Shown here: positions 12,594 through 14,207 of the stretch, piece after piece
Layout of the letters: every line of letters starts with the position of its first letter
Numbering within the stretch: the stretch's first letter is position 1
Assembly: GCA_003219115.1 (NCBI GenBank)
Contig: QHPN01000098.1
Span: 1-14,207 of the forward strand
DNA: 14,207 nucleotides
Direction of reading: 5' to 3'
DNA from: Verrucomicrobiota bacterium
GTDB lineage: Bacteria; Verrucomicrobiota; Verrucomicrobiia; Chthoniobacterales; UBA10450
The notes under the pieces: generated by a model
What the model was told of the DNA's origin: nothing
The model's input: only the letters and a program-made list of their open reading frames with translations
The model's database searches: none
Translations under genes and position numbers: made by a program

Positions 12594-14207
12594 TTACGGC
12601 GGGAGGATGTAGGCGTCGACCAGGGCGTTGCCGGTGGTGTTGTTTTTGCCGCGCACGACGGCCGTAGTGTTAGCCGCGGGACGAACAACGATAATGGCCG
12701 CCTCACTGGCATTGGGCGGGGCTTTCCCACTGGCCTGAATCTCCGCCTGCTGGCTGTCCTGCCAGTTGTCGTTGGATGCGATCAATGTTCCATTCCCATC
12801 GCGCAACTCCAGTGTTGGATCAGCCAACACATTGGGAACACCAAACTGCGTGAGAGTCGGTCCAAGAGCGCGCACAATTACCCGCACAATTCCGTTACCA
12901 GAGATGAATCCTCCGATCATCACGTTCTGCCCGGTATCGACAAAACCACGAGTACTAATATTCGTTAGAGTAGCGGTGTTGGATCCGTCCAGGTCATAGG
13001 CGTCGAACAGACTAACCCCAGTGGTGTTGTTCTTACCCCGGACAATCGCGGTGTAGTTACCCGGGGTGAAGGTATGCCGGATGGCCGCCTCCGGATCATT
13101 CGGCGGAGCTTTGCCGGTGGCAGATATGGCAGCTTGCTGGGTATCTTTCCAATTGTCGTTAAAGGCAATCTGATTCTGGTTACTATCGCGCAGGTCGAGT
13201 GTCGGATCGCCCAACGCCCCGATGACGCCGAACTGGGTCAGGGTCGGCCCGAGCGCCCGCAAAAGCACGTCCTTGCTTCCGCTACCACCTACAATAAAGC
13301 CGCCAATCAGAACGCTGTTGCCCGTCAGCACCTTCATCCGGGTCGAGACGTTGAGCAATTGGCCAATCGCGCCGGAAAACTCTGAGGTATTGTTATTCGG
13401 ATCGGTCGCGGTCGCCGTCACTCGTTGTTCGGCACCAATCTGGGTAAAAGGGTTGCTAACGCTAAAGGAGACATTACCACTGGCATCGGTCGTAAAATCC
13501 CCCGCGCCAATAAGGCTTTGTCCTTCTCCATATCCGGTGGCGTCAATGGTGTCATTGGCGAAGACTTCGATGCGATACATGGTATTGGGGGAGCTATTGA
13601 GTCGGCCGGAAACGGTTGTCATCCCGCCGCTGGCATTGACTGCCGTAATTACAGGAAAGTTCTGGAGGTTGTTAGCGCCGGTATCGCTGTCACCAGGGTC
13701 GTTGACCGTGACGCCGTCGTTATCAAGATCGATTCCGAGGCAGCCGTTGGCGAAGATGGAATTGCCAAGAATTAAATTGCTCGTGCCGGCAAGGACAGAA
13801 ACGCCCGGGTGGCCGCCCGCAGAGCCATTGTGTGCGATAACGTTGCCCGCACTTGAGCCCGTCCCGCCAATCACAGTGTTATGAGCATGGTCTATAACAA
13901 TCCCGCCGCCGCTATTGCCCAGAGCGTTGGACCCAGTTATATCGGTACCGACGAAATTGCTTTGCACCATGTTGCTGTTCTCGCTCTGGTCGTCCATCGC
14001 GTGGATGTAAACAGCCGCGCCGCCATTGGCGGAGATGACGTTTCCGTTGATCGCATTGTTCCCGGTCGTAAAGGAATTGCTACCAGTCATGGAAATTCCA
14101 TGCTGCCCGTTGCCCACGGCTTGGGTGCCGGTGACATCGGTCCCGATAAAATTTCCCTGGATGAAGTTAGTGGTGTGGTTGAAGTCAAGAATGATGCCGT
14201 TCAAGCT
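12594..14207 (-). CDS. Secreted beta-helix repeat protein with duplicated C-terminal domain (C-terminal part, cut by window edge)
   Basis: The frame is open through the right edge, so the true start is outside; 538 codons including the stop are visible. About the first 160 visible residues are right-handed beta-helix repeats rich in Asn, Gly and Thr (QGNFIGTDVTG, then QSNFVGTDITG about 60 residues on, each followed by a GN.. block). Residues around 185-280 look like a beta-sandwich (VITAVNASGG to TDPNNNTSEFSG). The end is two copies of a module of about 122 residues starting NVSTR (12984-13352) and NISTR (12597-12962). They share LIGGFI/MIGGFI, RALGPTLTQFGV, DPTLxLRD, NDNWxDxQQA, GKAPPN and VRGKNNTTG. 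No anchor or sorting signal is seen at the C-terminus (DAYILPP). A large extracellular or surface protein is likely; ligand and role are unknown. Confidence 0.82.
   Translation of the reverse strand, partial: SLNGIILDFNHTTNFIQGNFIGTDVTGTQAVGNGQHGISMTGSNSFTTGNNAINGNVISANGGAAVYIHAMDDQSENSNMVQSNFVGTDITGSNALGNSGGGIVIDHAHNTVIGGTGSSAGNVIAHNGSAGGHPGVSVLAGTSNLILGNSIFANGCLGIDLDNDGVTVNDPGDSDTGANNLQNFPVITAVNASGGMTTVSGRLNSSPNTMYRIEVFANDTIDATGYGEGQSLIGAGDFTTDASGNVSFSVSNPFTQIGAEQRVTATATDPNNNTSEFSGAIGQLLNVSTRMKVLTGNSVLIGGFIVGGSGSKDVLLRALGPTLTQFGVIGALGDPTLDLRDSNQNQIAFNDNWKDTQQAAISATGKAPPNDPEAAIRHTFTPGNYTAIVRGKNNTTGVSLFDAYDLDGSNTATLTNISTRGFVDTGQNVMIGGFISGNGIVRVIVRALGPTLTQFGVPNVLADPTLELRDGNGTLIASNDNWQDSQQAEIQASGKAPPNASEAAIIVVRPAANTTAVVRGKNNTTGNALVDAYILPP

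Noticed and set aside
13074..13884. Long plus-strand frames opposite the beta-helix gene
   Set aside because: Open only because the opposite strand is a long repeat-rich coding region; translation has no domain features.

Overview
The window is bacterial chromosome with about 55% GC by eye, tightly packed genes and short spacers. The most likely source is a soil- or sediment-type member of Verrucomicrobiota (Chthoniobacterales-like). That assignment is inference. It rests on the general look of the proteins (RAYT transposase, short EKHH-type lipoprotein, beta-helix protein with a duplicated C-terminal domain, POT transporter) and on the many short hairpin repeats. No rRNA, tRNA or CRISPR array was seen.

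Layout. On the minus strand from 3266 down to the left edge lies a biosynthetic cluster read trpA, dapF, dapA, dapB (dapB is cut by the edge). It supplies the alpha subunit of tryptophan synthase and three enzymes of the diaminopimelate/lysine pathway: DapA makes the dihydrodipicolinate precursor, DapB reduces it, and DapF epimerises LL- to meso-diaminopimelate for lysine and peptidoglycan. Divergent from it, queE (3358-4041, +) makes 7-carboxy-7-deazaguanine for queuosine-type deazapurines. It is followed by two tandem paralogous genes for small secreted proteins with a carboxypeptidase-regulatory-like beta-sandwich (4272-4781 and 4958-5464, +). Converging on these are a HAD phosphatase (5615-6502, -) and, upstream of it, a class I glutamine amidotransferase of the peptidase C26 type (6559-7197, -), then a 48-residue two-helix membrane protein (7342-7488, -).

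The region 7663-8700 is a REP/RAYT locus: a Y1/HUH REP-associated tyrosine transposase gene (7732-8373, +) with one inverted repeat unit in front and three direct units behind. The gene carries one in-frame TAA between its HUH motif and its catalytic tyrosine. Beyond it lie an exported DUF885 metallohydrolase (8728-10464, -), a POT-family peptide transporter broken by a small frame-changing deletion (10672-12145, -), a small putative lipoprotein gene ten bases upstream of it (12156-12362, -), and the C-terminal part of a large secreted beta-helix protein that runs off the right edge (12594-14207, -).

The most unusual content is the set of short hairpin repeats. At least four kinds are present: (i) GTAG-footed GC-rich hairpins, mostly in inverted pairs, in every spacer of the trpA-dapF-dapA-dapB cluster and elsewhere, often touching a stop codon (in dapF the repeat supplies the stop codon itself); (ii) a GGAG-footed pair with 20-base perfect arms ahead of the DUF885 gene; (iii) the two-hairpin units around the RAYT gene, where both stems show compensatory base changes between copies; (iv) a perfect 27-base palindrome lying in frame inside trpA that appears to add about 12 residues to the enzyme. 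Only one RAYT gene, itself probably dead, is in the window, so the other repeat kinds would have to be served by enzymes encoded elsewhere.
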